Source: Saccharomonospora marina XMU15 (GTDB lineage Bacteria > Actinomycetota > Actinomycetes > Mycobacteriales > Pseudonocardiaceae). Taken from it: a DNA stretch of 64,000 nt. The stretch covers positions 3,460,136 to 3,524,135 of the forward strand of contig NZ_CM001439.1 in assembly GCF_000244955.1 (NCBI RefSeq), read 5' to 3'. Below the pieces are notes generated by a model, which did no database searches, was not told the origin of the DNA, and saw nothing but the letters and a program-made list of their open reading frames with translations. Position 1 is the first letter of the stretch. The number at the start of each line of letters is the position of its first letter. The position numbers and the translations under genes were made by a program. Shown here one piece after another: positions 57,267 through 64,000 of this stretch.

Positions 57267-58510
57267 CTTCTGCTCTTACGCTTCCCGCTCGGGCGCCCGC
57301 CTGCTCGCCGGGGTTGGGCCTTCGGATGCCGCGCGGGGACGCTGGCCGCGGCCGCGTATGCCTGCTCCTTGCGCAGCTCGGTGGCCAGTTGCTCGTCGTC
57401 ACCCGCGTCGAACTGGGCGTCGCCCTCGGCGGCGGCCAGCTTGCCTGCCTGTGCCGAGCGCCTGGCGTACACGCGCTCGGCCTGCTGCTTGAACCTCGGG
57501 TCACGCATCTTGAGCGCCACCAGCAGCGGCGTGGCCAGCAGCACCGAGGACAGCACGCCCGCGAGCATGCCGGTGAGCAGCACGAGACCGAGGTCCTGCA
57601 GCGTGCCGGAGCCCAGCAACAGGTAGCCGATCACCAGCAGGCCCAGCACCGGCAGCAGCGCGATGATCGAGGTGTTGATCGAGCGCATCAGGGTCTGGTT
57701 CAGCGCCAGGTTCGCGGCCTCGGGGTAGGTGCGCCTGGTCAGGTTGAGCAGCCCTCGGGTGTTCTCCTTGACCTTGTCGAACACCACCACCGTGTCGTAC
57801 AGCGAGAAGCCGAGGATCGTCAGCAGACCGATGACGGTGGCGGGTGTGACCTCGAAGCCGACCAGCGAGTAGATGCCCGCGGTGACGAGAATGTCGTGCA
57901 GCAACGCCACCATCGCGGCGACCGCCATCCACTTCTCGAAGTAGATGACAAGGAAGACCGTCACCAGAACGAGGAACACGGCGAGCGCGATCAGCGCCTG
58001 CCGGGAGATCTCCCCGCCCCACGACGCACTGACGGCGCTGTCGCTGATCACCTGCTGGCTGGGTTGGCCGTTGGCGCCCAGCGGTTGCAGCTGCTCGAAG
58101 AATGCCTGCTTGACCTGCGCCACCTCGGCGGTGTCGAGGGTGTTGGAGCGAACCTGGATCGCGGCGGCGTCGCCCACGCCCACCTGCTGGGCCTCGGAGG
58201 CGGGCTCGCCGAGCGCGTCGGCGAAGACCTGCTTGGCCTCGTCAGGGGTGATCTGGCCGTTCGCGCCCTGGGCGGGTAGCTGGATCTGGGTGCCACCCTG
58301 GAACTCGATGCCCAGGTTGAAGCCCTTGAAGCCCAGCGAAGCGACGCAGACCAGCACGAGCGCGCCGAAGAACAGGAACCAGCGCTTGCGGTGTCCGACG
58401 ATGTCGAACGCCCCGGTGCCGGTGTACAGCCGCTGCAGCACCGACCGCGAGGCCTTGGCCGCGGGCTTGCCGCCGGTGGCGTCCGTGGCGTTCCCGTTGT
58501 CGTTGCCCAC
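57263..58510 (-). CDS. secF: Protein translocase subunit SecF
   Basis: A membrane component of the SecDF complex that drives late steps of protein export using the proton gradient. 415 residues with six helices. The N-terminal FDIVGHRKRWFLFFGALVLVCVASLGFKGFNLGIEFQGGTQI is followed by a periplasmic domain, and GFSLYDTVVVFDKVKENTRG is the conserved transmembrane-4/5 motif. The C-terminal tail is basic and extended ([15 protein letters not shown]). One base separates it from secD. Confidence 0.96.
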   Translation of the reverse strand: MGNDNGNATDATGGKPAAKASRSVLQRLYTGTGAFDIVGHRKRWFLFFGALVLVCVASLGFKGFNLGIEFQGGTQIQLPAQGANGQITPDEAKQVFADALGEPASEAQQVGVGDAAAIQVRSNTLDTAEVAQVKQAFFEQLQPLGANGQPSQQVISDSAVSASWGGEISRQALIALAVFLVLVTVFLVIYFEKWMAVAAMVALLHDILVTAGIYSLVGFEVTPATVIGLLTILGFSLYDTVVVFDKVKENTRGLLNLTRRTYPEAANLALNQTLMRSINTSIIALLPVLGLLVIGYLLLGSGTLQDLGLVLLTGMLAGVLSSVLLATPLLVALKMRDPRFKQQAERVYARRSAQAGKLAAAEGDAQFDAGDDEQLATELRKEQAYAAAASVPARHPKAQPRRAGGRPSGKRKSRR

Positions 58511-58511
58511 G

Positions 58512-60275
58512 TCATGCCCCCTTCGCGGCTGAGCCGATTTTGGCGGTGGAGCGGCGCCCTGCTCCGATTCTCTGCACGGCGCCGAGCCCGGAAAGCGACG
58601 GACTGGACAACCGTTTCGACCTGGCGACGATGGCGACCAGCGGGTGGGTCACCAGGAACACCACGATGAGGTCGAGCACCGTCGACATTCCGAGTGTGAA
58701 GGCGAAGCCCTTCACCTCTCCCACCGCGAGAAGGTAGAGCACCGCGGCCGCCAGGAAGAGGATCGCGTCGGAGGCCAGGATCGTGCGGCGGGCCCTGATC
58801 CAGCCGCGAGGTACGGCCGAGCGGAAGGTGCGGCCCTCGCGCATCTCGTCCTTGAGTCGCTCGAAGTACACCACGAAGGAGTCGGCGGTGACACCGATGG
58901 CGACGATGAACCCGGCCACGCCCGCGAGGTCGAGGGTGAAGCCGATCCACCTGCCCAGCAACACGAGCACCGCGTAGACGATCGCGCCGGACAGGATCAG
59001 CGAAAGCACGGTGAGCACGCCGAGGATGCGGTAGTAGAACAGCGAGTACACGAACACCAGCGCGATGCCGATCGCGCCCGCGATCAGGCCTGCCTCCAGC
59101 GAGGCCAGCCCCAACGTCGCCGAGACGGTGGTGGCGTCGCTGGACTCGAAGGAAAGCGGCAGCGAACCGTACTTCAGCACGTCGGCCAGGTTCTTGGCCT
59201 CTTCCTGGCCGAACTGGCCGGTGATCTGGGTGTTGCCGCCGAGGATCGCTTCGGTGATGTTGGGCGCCGACACCACCTTGGTGTCCAACACGAAGGCCGC
59301 GCGCTCGTTGACGTTCGCGGCGGTGAAGTCGCCCCAGATCTTGGCGCCCTCGCCGGTGAACGACAGGTTGACGACCCAGCCGCCGCGCTGGCTGTCGTAC
59401 GTGGAGGTGGCGTCCTCGACCTGCGTGCCCTGCAGGAACACCGGGCCGAGGACGTACTTCTCCGTGCCGTCCTCGTTGCAGGTCACCAGCGGCCTGCTGG
59501 GGTCGTCGTTGCCGACGAGCGGATCCTTGGCGCCGCAGTCCAGGCTGGTGAGCGCCTGTTGCTGTGCCTGCTGCGCGGCCAGCACGGCGGCCTGGTCAGT
59601 GGGATCGGTGGGTACCAGCGCCGGATTCTGGCGCACTTCCTTGGCGGCTTGGATGGCCTTGGCGGTCTCCTCCTGGATGTTGCCGCCGGTGTCGGTCCCG
59701 TCGTCGCCGGGCGGCTGGGTCTGCCTGCCTGCCGGGTCGGCCGCGGCCGCACCGCCACCACCGTTCTGCCCCGTCGCAGGCGGCTGACCTGCCTGGTCGC
59801 CACCCTGCTGGCCCTGCCCCTGGTCGCCCTGGTCGCCCTGGTCGCCCTGGTCACCGCCCTGCTGGCCGCTCTCCGGCTGCGGCGCGACCACGCCTGCAGG
59901 CTGGGCGGTGATCACCTTGCGGAAGCCGAGTTTCGCGGTGCGGCCCAGCGTCTTGGCCTGTTCACCCTCGTCACCGGGGACGGTGATGACGACGTTGCTG
60001 CCGTCGAGAACCACCTCCGCGCCGCTGACGCCGATGCCGTTGACCCTCGTCTCGATGATCTGGCGAGCCTGCTGCAACTGCTCCCGGCTCGGTTCGGAGC
60101 CGTCCGGGGTGCGCGCGGTGAGGGTCACCCTGGTGCCGCCCTGCAGGTCGATCCCCAGCTTCGGCGTCGGCTTGCCGCTGCCGGTGAAGAAGACCAGCGC
60201 GTACAGCGCCACGATGATCAGCAAGAAGAAGGAGAGGTAGCGTCCCGGGCGGATCTGCCCGGCGGGAGGTGCCAC
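58512..60275 (-). CDS. secD: Protein translocase subunit SecD with long low-complexity insert
   Basis: 587 residues, the larger partner of SecF. The first helix (GRYLSFFLLIIVALYALVFFTG) is followed by LGIDLQGGTRVTLTA and the P1 head. The C-terminal helices contain GVTADSFVVYFERLKDEMREGRTFRSAVPRGW with the functional Asp. Within the periplasmic domain (about residues 130-200) is a Gln/Gly/Asp-rich insert with GDQ repeated four times, encoded by 9-bp repeats at 59821-59856. Such inserts vary in length in actinobacteria. A hairpin separates it from the upstream yajC gene. Confidence 0.96.
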   Translation of the reverse strand: MAPPAGQIRPGRYLSFFLLIIVALYALVFFTGSGKPTPKLGIDLQGGTRVTLTARTPDGSEPSREQLQQARQIIETRVNGIGVSGAEVVLDGSNVVITVPGDEGEQAKTLGRTAKLGFRKVITAQPAGVVAPQPESGQQGGDQGDQGDQGDQGQGQQGGDQAGQPPATGQNGGGGAAAADPAGRQTQPPGDDGTDTGGNIQEETAKAIQAAKEVRQNPALVPTDPTDQAAVLAAQQAQQQALTSLDCGAKDPLVGNDDPSRPLVTCNEDGTEKYVLGPVFLQGTQVEDATSTYDSQRGGWVVNLSFTGEGAKIWGDFTAANVNERAAFVLDTKVVSAPNITEAILGGNTQITGQFGQEEAKNLADVLKYGSLPLSFESSDATTVSATLGLASLEAGLIAGAIGIALVFVYSLFYYRILGVLTVLSLILSGAIVYAVLVLLGRWIGFTLDLAGVAGFIVAIGVTADSFVVYFERLKDEMREGRTFRSAVPRGWIRARRTILASDAILFLAAAVLYLLAVGEVKGFAFTLGMSTVLDLIVVFLVTHPLVAIVARSKRLSSPSLSGLGAVQRIGAGRRSTAKIGSAAKGA

Positions 60276-60370
60276 GGTCGGTCGGTCTCCTCGGATGTGT
60301 AACGGCGGTCACGAGGTCATGCGCGCGCGCCGACCGTCCGAGCGGGGACGGGGTACGCACGCAGCACGAG

Positions 60371-60376
60371 ACCCTA
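60371..60376 (-). promoter_or_regulatory. Candidate -10 box for secDF
   Basis: TAGGGT on the minus strand (60376-60371), form TANNNT, 95 bp before secD and just after the yajC hairpin. The -35 region (GCTGTA at 17 bp) is poor, so this is only a candidate. Confidence 0.3.
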
Positions 60377-60404
60377 CTCGCCTGCCGCGTGAATACAGCG
60401 TTGC

Positions 60405-60436
60405 ACCCGCGCCGGTGTGTCCGCACCGGCGCGGGT
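60405..60436 (-). terminator. Hairpin between yajC and secD
   Basis: ACCCGCGCCGGTG (60405-60417) and CACCGGCGCGGGT (60424-60436) form a perfect 13-bp stem with a six-base loop. It begins 10 bases after the yajC stop codon on the minus strand. It would end or attenuate the ruv-yajC transcript before secDF. No T-run follows. Confidence 0.65.
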
Positions 60437-60446
60437 CGGGCTCGCC

Positions 60447-60851
60447 CTACTTCTTCTTGCCGTGCTCCAGCGGCGGTGCCACCTCGGCGCTACTGGCGCT
60501 CTTGTCCTCGGTGGAGGCGTCGCCGGTGACGGAGCTCTCGGCGCTGTCGGTGTCGGTGTCGTCGTCGGCGGCGGACTCCTCCTCGACGACCGGGTTGATG
60601 CGCTCGCGCACCGCCTGCCGCAGCCAGGTCGTGACAACGCCATCGGCGATCTCGAGGTCGATGGTGGTCTCGTCGCTGGCGTCGGCGACGGTGGCGTACA
60701 GGCCCGACGTGGTCATCACGCGGTCGCCGTCGGCCAGGCTGTTCTGCAGCTCCTGCTGCTGCGCCATCATCCTCTTCTGCTTACGCGTGCTCATGACCAA
60801 GGGAATGGCGACGACGAGCATCAGCAGCAGCGGCAGGAAAAGGCCTTCCAT
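60447..60851 (-). CDS. yajC: Preprotein translocase subunit YajC
   Basis: A 134-residue Sec accessory protein. One N-terminal helix (LFLPLLLMLVVAIPLVMS) is followed by KQKRMMAQQQELQNSLADGDRVMTTSGLYATVADASDETTIDLEIADGVVTTWLRQAV, the YajC domain. A long acidic Asp/Ser-rich C-terminal tail ends in GKKK. ATG 60851 (MEGLFLPLL) is used. It lies 126 bp after ruvB and before secD. Confidence 0.94.
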   Translation of the reverse strand: MEGLFLPLLLMLVVAIPLVMSTRKQKRMMAQQQELQNSLADGDRVMTTSGLYATVADASDETTIDLEIADGVVTTWLRQAVRERINPVVEEESAADDDTDTDSAESSVTGDASTEDKSASSAEVAPPLEHGKKK

Positions 60852-60977
60852 GGTTCTCCATTCGGCGGACGCCGGCCCAGCGGGCGTTACGTCCGAGTTT
60901 GTCCGGATGTCTCTATTCGAGTGTGCCAGGTACGGCCGACAACGCCAGTACCCCGTGGCGCGCACCCCGGCATCCGC

Positions 60978-62069
60978 TCAGTCGAACAGGGTCGGCGTCG
61001 CGGCGTCAACCCCACCGGCCTCCGCGGGCGGCCGCAGCCCGAGGTGCTCCCACGCGGCCGCGGTAGCGACGCGACCACGTGGAGTCCGCGCGAGCATACC
61101 CGCCCGCACGAGATACGGCTCACACACCTCCTCCACGGTAGCCGCTTCTTCCCCGACGGCGACCGCCAGCGTGGCGACCCCCACCGGTCCGCCGCCGAAG
61201 GAGCGCACCAGCGCGCCCAGTACCGCGCGGTCCAGCCGGTCGAGACCGAGTTCGTCGACGTCGTACACCCGCAGCGCGGACCTGACGACCTCGAGCGTGG
61301 CGCGGCCGTCGGCACGCACCTCGGCGTAGTCGCGCACCCGGCGCAACAGCCGGTTGGCGATACGAGGTGTACCGCGTGACCGTCTCGCCACCTCGGACAG
61401 CCCGTCGCCGTCGGCCTCGATGCCGAGGATGGCCGCCGAACGCCGCAGCACCTGTTCCAGTTCCGCTGCGCTGTAGAACTCCATCTGGCCGGTGAACCCG
61501 AACCGGTCTCGCAGCGGGCCGGTCAGCGCGCCGGAGCGAGTGGTGGCTCCGACCAGGGTGAACGGCGCGATCTCCAGCGGGATGCTGGTGGCGCCCGGGC
61601 CCTTGCCGACGACGACGTCGACCCGGAAGTCCTCCATCGCCAGGTACAGCATCTCCTCGGCCGGTCTGGCGATGCGGTGGATCTCGTCGATGAACAGCAC
61701 ATCACCCTCGGCGAGGTTCGACAGCATCGCGGCCAGGTCGCCCGCGCGTTCCAGCGCGGGCCCCGAGGTGATGCGGATGGCGGCGTCCAACTCCGCGGCG
61801 ATGATCATCGCGAGGCTGGTCTTGCCGAGCCCCGGCGGCCCTGACAGCAGCACATGGTCGGGTGGCACTCCGCGTTTGCGAGCGCTTTCCAGCACCAGGT
61901 GCAGCTGCTCGCGCACCCGGGGCTGCCCCACGAAGTCGGCGAGCTTGCGTGGCCGAAGCGCCGTCTCGACCTCCCGGTCGCCGGTCTGCGCCACCGCCGA
62001 GAGCGGGGTCGCCTCGGCGCCGAACCGGTCGAATTCCGTGGCGGGTTCCGTGGCGGGTTCCTCGGTCAT
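60978..62069 (-). CDS. ruvB: Holliday junction branch-migration ATPase RuvB
   Basis: 363-residue AAA+ motor that drives branch migration with RuvA. Walker A is [16 protein letters not shown], Walker B is [36 protein letters not shown] carries sensor and arginine finger. The C-terminal winged-helix domain ([41 protein letters not shown]) is complete. Three bases separate it from ruvA. Expression probably follows the LexA box before ruvC. Confidence 0.98.
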   Translation of the reverse strand: MTEEPATEPATEFDRFGAEATPLSAVAQTGDREVETALRPRKLADFVGQPRVREQLHLVLESARKRGVPPDHVLLSGPPGLGKTSLAMIIAAELDAAIRITSGPALERAGDLAAMLSNLAEGDVLFIDEIHRIARPAEEMLYLAMEDFRVDVVVGKGPGATSIPLEIAPFTLVGATTRSGALTGPLRDRFGFTGQMEFYSAAELEQVLRRSAAILGIEADGDGLSEVARRSRGTPRIANRLLRRVRDYAEVRADGRATLEVVRSALRVYDVDELGLDRLDRAVLGALVRSFGGGPVGVATLAVAVGEEAATVEEVCEPYLVRAGMLARTPRGRVATAAAWEHLGLRPPAEAGGVDAATPTLFD

Positions 62070-62072
62070 GGC

Positions 62073-62690
62073 TCAGCGCTTCCTGCCGAGGGTCACCAGC
62101 GCGGCCCGCAGCAGGCCGGACGTGTCGGCAGCACCCGAGTCGCCGTGCTCGCCGTCGGCCGCGGTCACCTTGTCCACGGCCTGCTCGGCCTGCCGCGCGG
62201 CGAAGCCCAGGCCCACCAGCGCCTCCACCACCTCGGCGCGCACCGCGGCCCGACCGGGCGTCACCGCCGGGTGCGCCGCGGGCGGCTCGGTGGCGGTCAC
62301 CTTGTCGCGCAGCTCCAACGTGAGTCGCTCGGCACCCTTGCGCCCGATACCGGGGACCTGGGTGAGCACGGTGATGTCGCCGTCGGCGAGCGCGGCGCGC
62401 AGCTTGTCGGGATCGAGCACGGCGAGCGCGGCCAACGCCAGCCGGGGGCCGATGCCGGACACCGTCTGCAGCAGCGTGAACAGGTCGCGCGCCTGCGCGT
62501 CGGCGAAGCCGAACAGGGTGAGCGAGTCCTCCCGCACGACGAGGCTGGTGTGCAGGCGTGCCTGTTCGCCCCTGCGCAGCGTGGCCAGCGTGGCCGGGGT
62601 GGCCTGCACGGTCAGGCCCACCCCGCCGACCTCCACCACCGCGTGATCGAGGCCGACGGACAGCACCTGCCCGCACACCGAGGAGATCAT
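62073..62690 (-). CDS. ruvA: Holliday junction DNA-binding protein RuvA
   Basis: 205 residues that bind the four-way junction as a tetramer. Domain I is [38 protein letters not shown]; two helix-hairpin-helix motifs follow ([38 protein letters not shown]); domain III, which contacts RuvB, is at the end ([22 protein letters not shown]). ATG 62690 overlaps the ruvC stop (ATGA). Confidence 0.97.
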   Translation of the reverse strand: MISSVCGQVLSVGLDHAVVEVGGVGLTVQATPATLATLRRGEQARLHTSLVVREDSLTLFGFADAQARDLFTLLQTVSGIGPRLALAALAVLDPDKLRAALADGDITVLTQVPGIGRKGAERLTLELRDKVTATEPPAAHPAVTPGRAAVRAEVVEALVGLGFAARQAEQAVDKVTAADGEHGDSGAADTSGLLRAALVTLGRKR

Positions 62691-63283
62691 CGATTCCCTC
62701 CCGTGGCCGAGTCGCCCGCCCGGTTCCGCCTTGCCGCCGCCGCCAGTTTGGCGCGATGGGCACGAGCAAGCTCCGCCGCCCTGGCCTCGGCCTCGGCCAG
62801 CCGGGCACGCATCGGCTCCCGCCACAGGTGGCAGATCGCCAGCGCCAGCGCGTCGGCGGCGTCGGCGGGACTCGGCCGACTCGGCAACTTCAGCAGTCGC
62901 GTCACCATGACCGTGACCTGGTTCTTGTCGGCACGTCCTGACCCGGTGACGGCGGCCTTGACCTCGCTGGGGGTGTGGAACACCACCGGCAACCCCCGGC
63001 GTGCGGCGCTGAGTGCCACGACACCGCCCGCCTGCGCCGTCCCCATCACGGTGCGGACGTTGTGCTGGCTGAACACCCGCTCCACCGCGACGGCGTCCGG
63101 CTGGTAGGTGTCCAGCCACTCCTCCACCTCGGCCGACACGCGCAACAGCCTGGTCGCCAGGTCGGAGTCGGCCGGGGTGCGTACCACATCGACGGCGACA
63201 CACGTGACGGTGCGTCCCAGCCCGCCGTCCACGACGCCGAGACCGCATCGAGTCAGTCCCGGGTCGACACCGAGCACGCGCAC
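62687..63283 (-). CDS. ruvC: Holliday junction resolvase RuvC
   Basis: 198-residue endonuclease that resolves Holliday junctions. The catalytic acids lie in [15 protein letters not shown] (Asp), [18 protein letters not shown] (Glu) and [15 protein letters not shown] (two Asp). A longer basic C-terminal tail than in E. coli follows. GTG 63283 is the start. A near-perfect LexA box lies 15 bases upstream, so ruvC-ruvA-ruvB are expected to be SOS-induced. The usual upstream gene yebC is not adjacent here. Confidence 0.97.
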   Translation of the reverse strand: MRVLGVDPGLTRCGLGVVDGGLGRTVTCVAVDVVRTPADSDLATRLLRVSAEVEEWLDTYQPDAVAVERVFSQHNVRTVMGTAQAGGVVALSAARRGLPVVFHTPSEVKAAVTGSGRADKNQVTVMVTRLLKLPSRPSPADAADALALAICHLWREPMRARLAEAEARAAELARAHRAKLAAAARRNRAGDSATGGNR

Positions 63284-63298
63284 CAGCTCTCCCTTTTC

Positions 63299-63314
63299 GC
63301 GAACACCAGTTCGA
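63299..63314. promoter_or_regulatory. LexA (SOS) box before ruvC
   Basis: GCGAACACCAGTTCGA matches TCGAAC-N4-GTTCGA in 11 of 12 fixed bases. A -10 candidate TAGCCT (minus strand 63326-63321) lies just before it, so LexA would cover the transcription start. Confidence 0.8.
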
Positions 63315-63436
63315 GCACGAAGGCTACCGCCCGAGCCCGTGCTCTTCCCGGCAGGCGCGCCGCGGCCACCGGCAACGGCCTCGAGACAGCGGCCTCGACG
63401 GGCAGGCGTACCGGGTGTGCGAACGGCCGAGGGCGG

Positions 63437-63967
63437 TCAGGGCCCGTCGAGACCGGGGGTCCAGCTCTCCGGCGCGCCGCTGACCGTGAGCACCGGCTGC
63501 CACTGCGCGAATCCCTCGGGGGCGGCCTCGTCCCACGGCCAGTGGCCGTCGGGCGTGGGTACGACGATCTGCAGCGCGGGGAAGTCCCCTTCGGGGTAGA
63601 CGAGGAACGCGCTGCCGAAGAACTCCGGGTAGTGACCGGGGGCGACCTTCTCGAAGGTCACCGGCACGCCCTCGAAGAAGTCGTGGTAGAGCGCTCCGGG
63701 TTGGAATCGCTCGCCGGTGGCCGCCCTGTCCACGTAGGCGTCGAGCAGGACGGTGGCCAGTTGGGTGGGCAACCCCACCACGACAGCTTCGGGGACCTCG
63801 TGCATCGCCCACGCGCACACGGTGAACGCATAGCCCGCGCCGTTGTCGTCAGGGGGCACCGCGATCACGGCGTTGCCACGCTGCTGAGCCTGGGCGACGA
63901 TCCACTCACGCAGTTGCTGCTCGCCGTCGAGGGTGCTTTCGGCGGTCTCGGCTGACACGGGCGACAT
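63437..63967 (-). CDS. DUF4262 family protein
   Basis: A 176-residue protein of unknown function. The opening EQQLREWIVAQAQQRGNAVIAVPPDDNGAGYAFTVCAWAMHEVPEAVVVGLPTQLATVLLDAYVDR is the DUF4262 layout. The second half includes VPVTFEKVAPGHYPEFFGSAFLVYPEGDFPALQIVVPTPDGHWPWDEAAPEGFAQWQPVL. No catalytic motif is recognised. It lies 153 bp upstream of ruvC in the same direction, with the ruvC promoter between them, so it is probably a separate unit. It begins close to the window edge. Confidence 0.82.
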   Translation of the reverse strand: MSPVSAETAESTLDGEQQLREWIVAQAQQRGNAVIAVPPDDNGAGYAFTVCAWAMHEVPEAVVVGLPTQLATVLLDAYVDRAATGERFQPGALYHDFFEGVPVTFEKVAPGHYPEFFGSAFLVYPEGDFPALQIVVPTPDGHWPWDEAAPEGFAQWQPVLTVSGAPESWTPGLDGP

Positions 63968-64000
63968 TCTGCACCATCACCGCCGCCTGCCCAAGGAGGC

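Overview
The window is a contiguous piece of chromosome from a high-GC actinobacterium, about 70% G+C by eye. Several features point to the mycelial actinomycetes, most likely Pseudonocardiaceae. They are the actinobacterial integration host factor (mihF), a full-length BldD with its c-di-GMP signature, a PyrR-led pyr operon, a B-4DMT transporter next to pepQ, an Rv2578c-like radical SAM gene, and the order relA-apt-secF-secD-yajC-ruvB-ruvA-ruvC also found in mycobacteria. The family-level placement is inference. No rRNA, tRNA, CRISPR array or prophage was recognised. Most genes are on the minus strand and are packed in operons with 1-4 bp ATGA/GTGA overlaps.

Layout. 1-5535: minus-strand operon mihF, gmk, rpoZ, coaBC, metK, an extra acyltransferase, then priA cut by the window edge. 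5857-14544: seven-gene pyrimidine operon pyrR-pyrB-pyrC-(membrane protein)-carA-carB-pyrF, with a PyrR-binding hairpin directly over the pyrR ribosome-binding site. 14804-15292: bldD in the opposite direction with a candidate BldD box, ending at a strong bidirectional hairpin shared with nusB. 15321-24236: nusB, efp, pepQ, a B-4DMT transporter, a beta-propeller lipoprotein, then the shikimate genes aroQ, aroB, (lipoprotein), aroK, aroC and a prepilin peptidase. 24273-33687: an accessory block. It holds a 21-bp tandem repeat array, an anti-sigma/ECF sigma/membrane protein operon divergent from a Rieske lipoprotein, a DasR-type operator between PTS genes (EIIA-EIIB versus EIIC), a phosphoribosyltransferase-hydrolase-serine hydrolase run, a 2-hydroxyacid dehydrogenase and a secreted EEP-family phosphatase/nuclease. 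33688-42503: aroE, mltG, ruvX, alaS, two small envelope-type proteins, rarA and a GDSL hydrolase.

42736-44358: a second array of the same 21-bp repeat, split by an intact IS30-family insertion sequence. 44356-48757: a kinase-like protein, aspS and an Rv2578c-like radical SAM gene with a perfect LexA box. 48758-54241: a very strong palindrome, a YibE/F transporter, small membrane-associated genes, a membrane-anchored cyclophilin, a class IV aminotransferase and an enoyl-CoA hydratase family protein. 54272-63283: relA, apt, secF, secD, yajC, ruvB, ruvA and ruvC, with a near-perfect LexA box before ruvC. A DUF4262 protein closes the window.

The most interesting non-textbook signals are four. 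(1) A shared 21-bp tandem repeat family sits immediately 3' of two unrelated minus-strand genes; one copy carries the IS30 insertion and the other marks the edge of the accessory block. (2) A compact ECF sigma/anti-sigma/4-TM/Rieske module has two mirror-image promoters of identical architecture. (3) A 21-bp-arm palindrome lies in a divergent promoter region. (4) Readable operators (PyrR, BldD, LexA twice, DasR-like) allow much of the regulation to be predicted from sequence.
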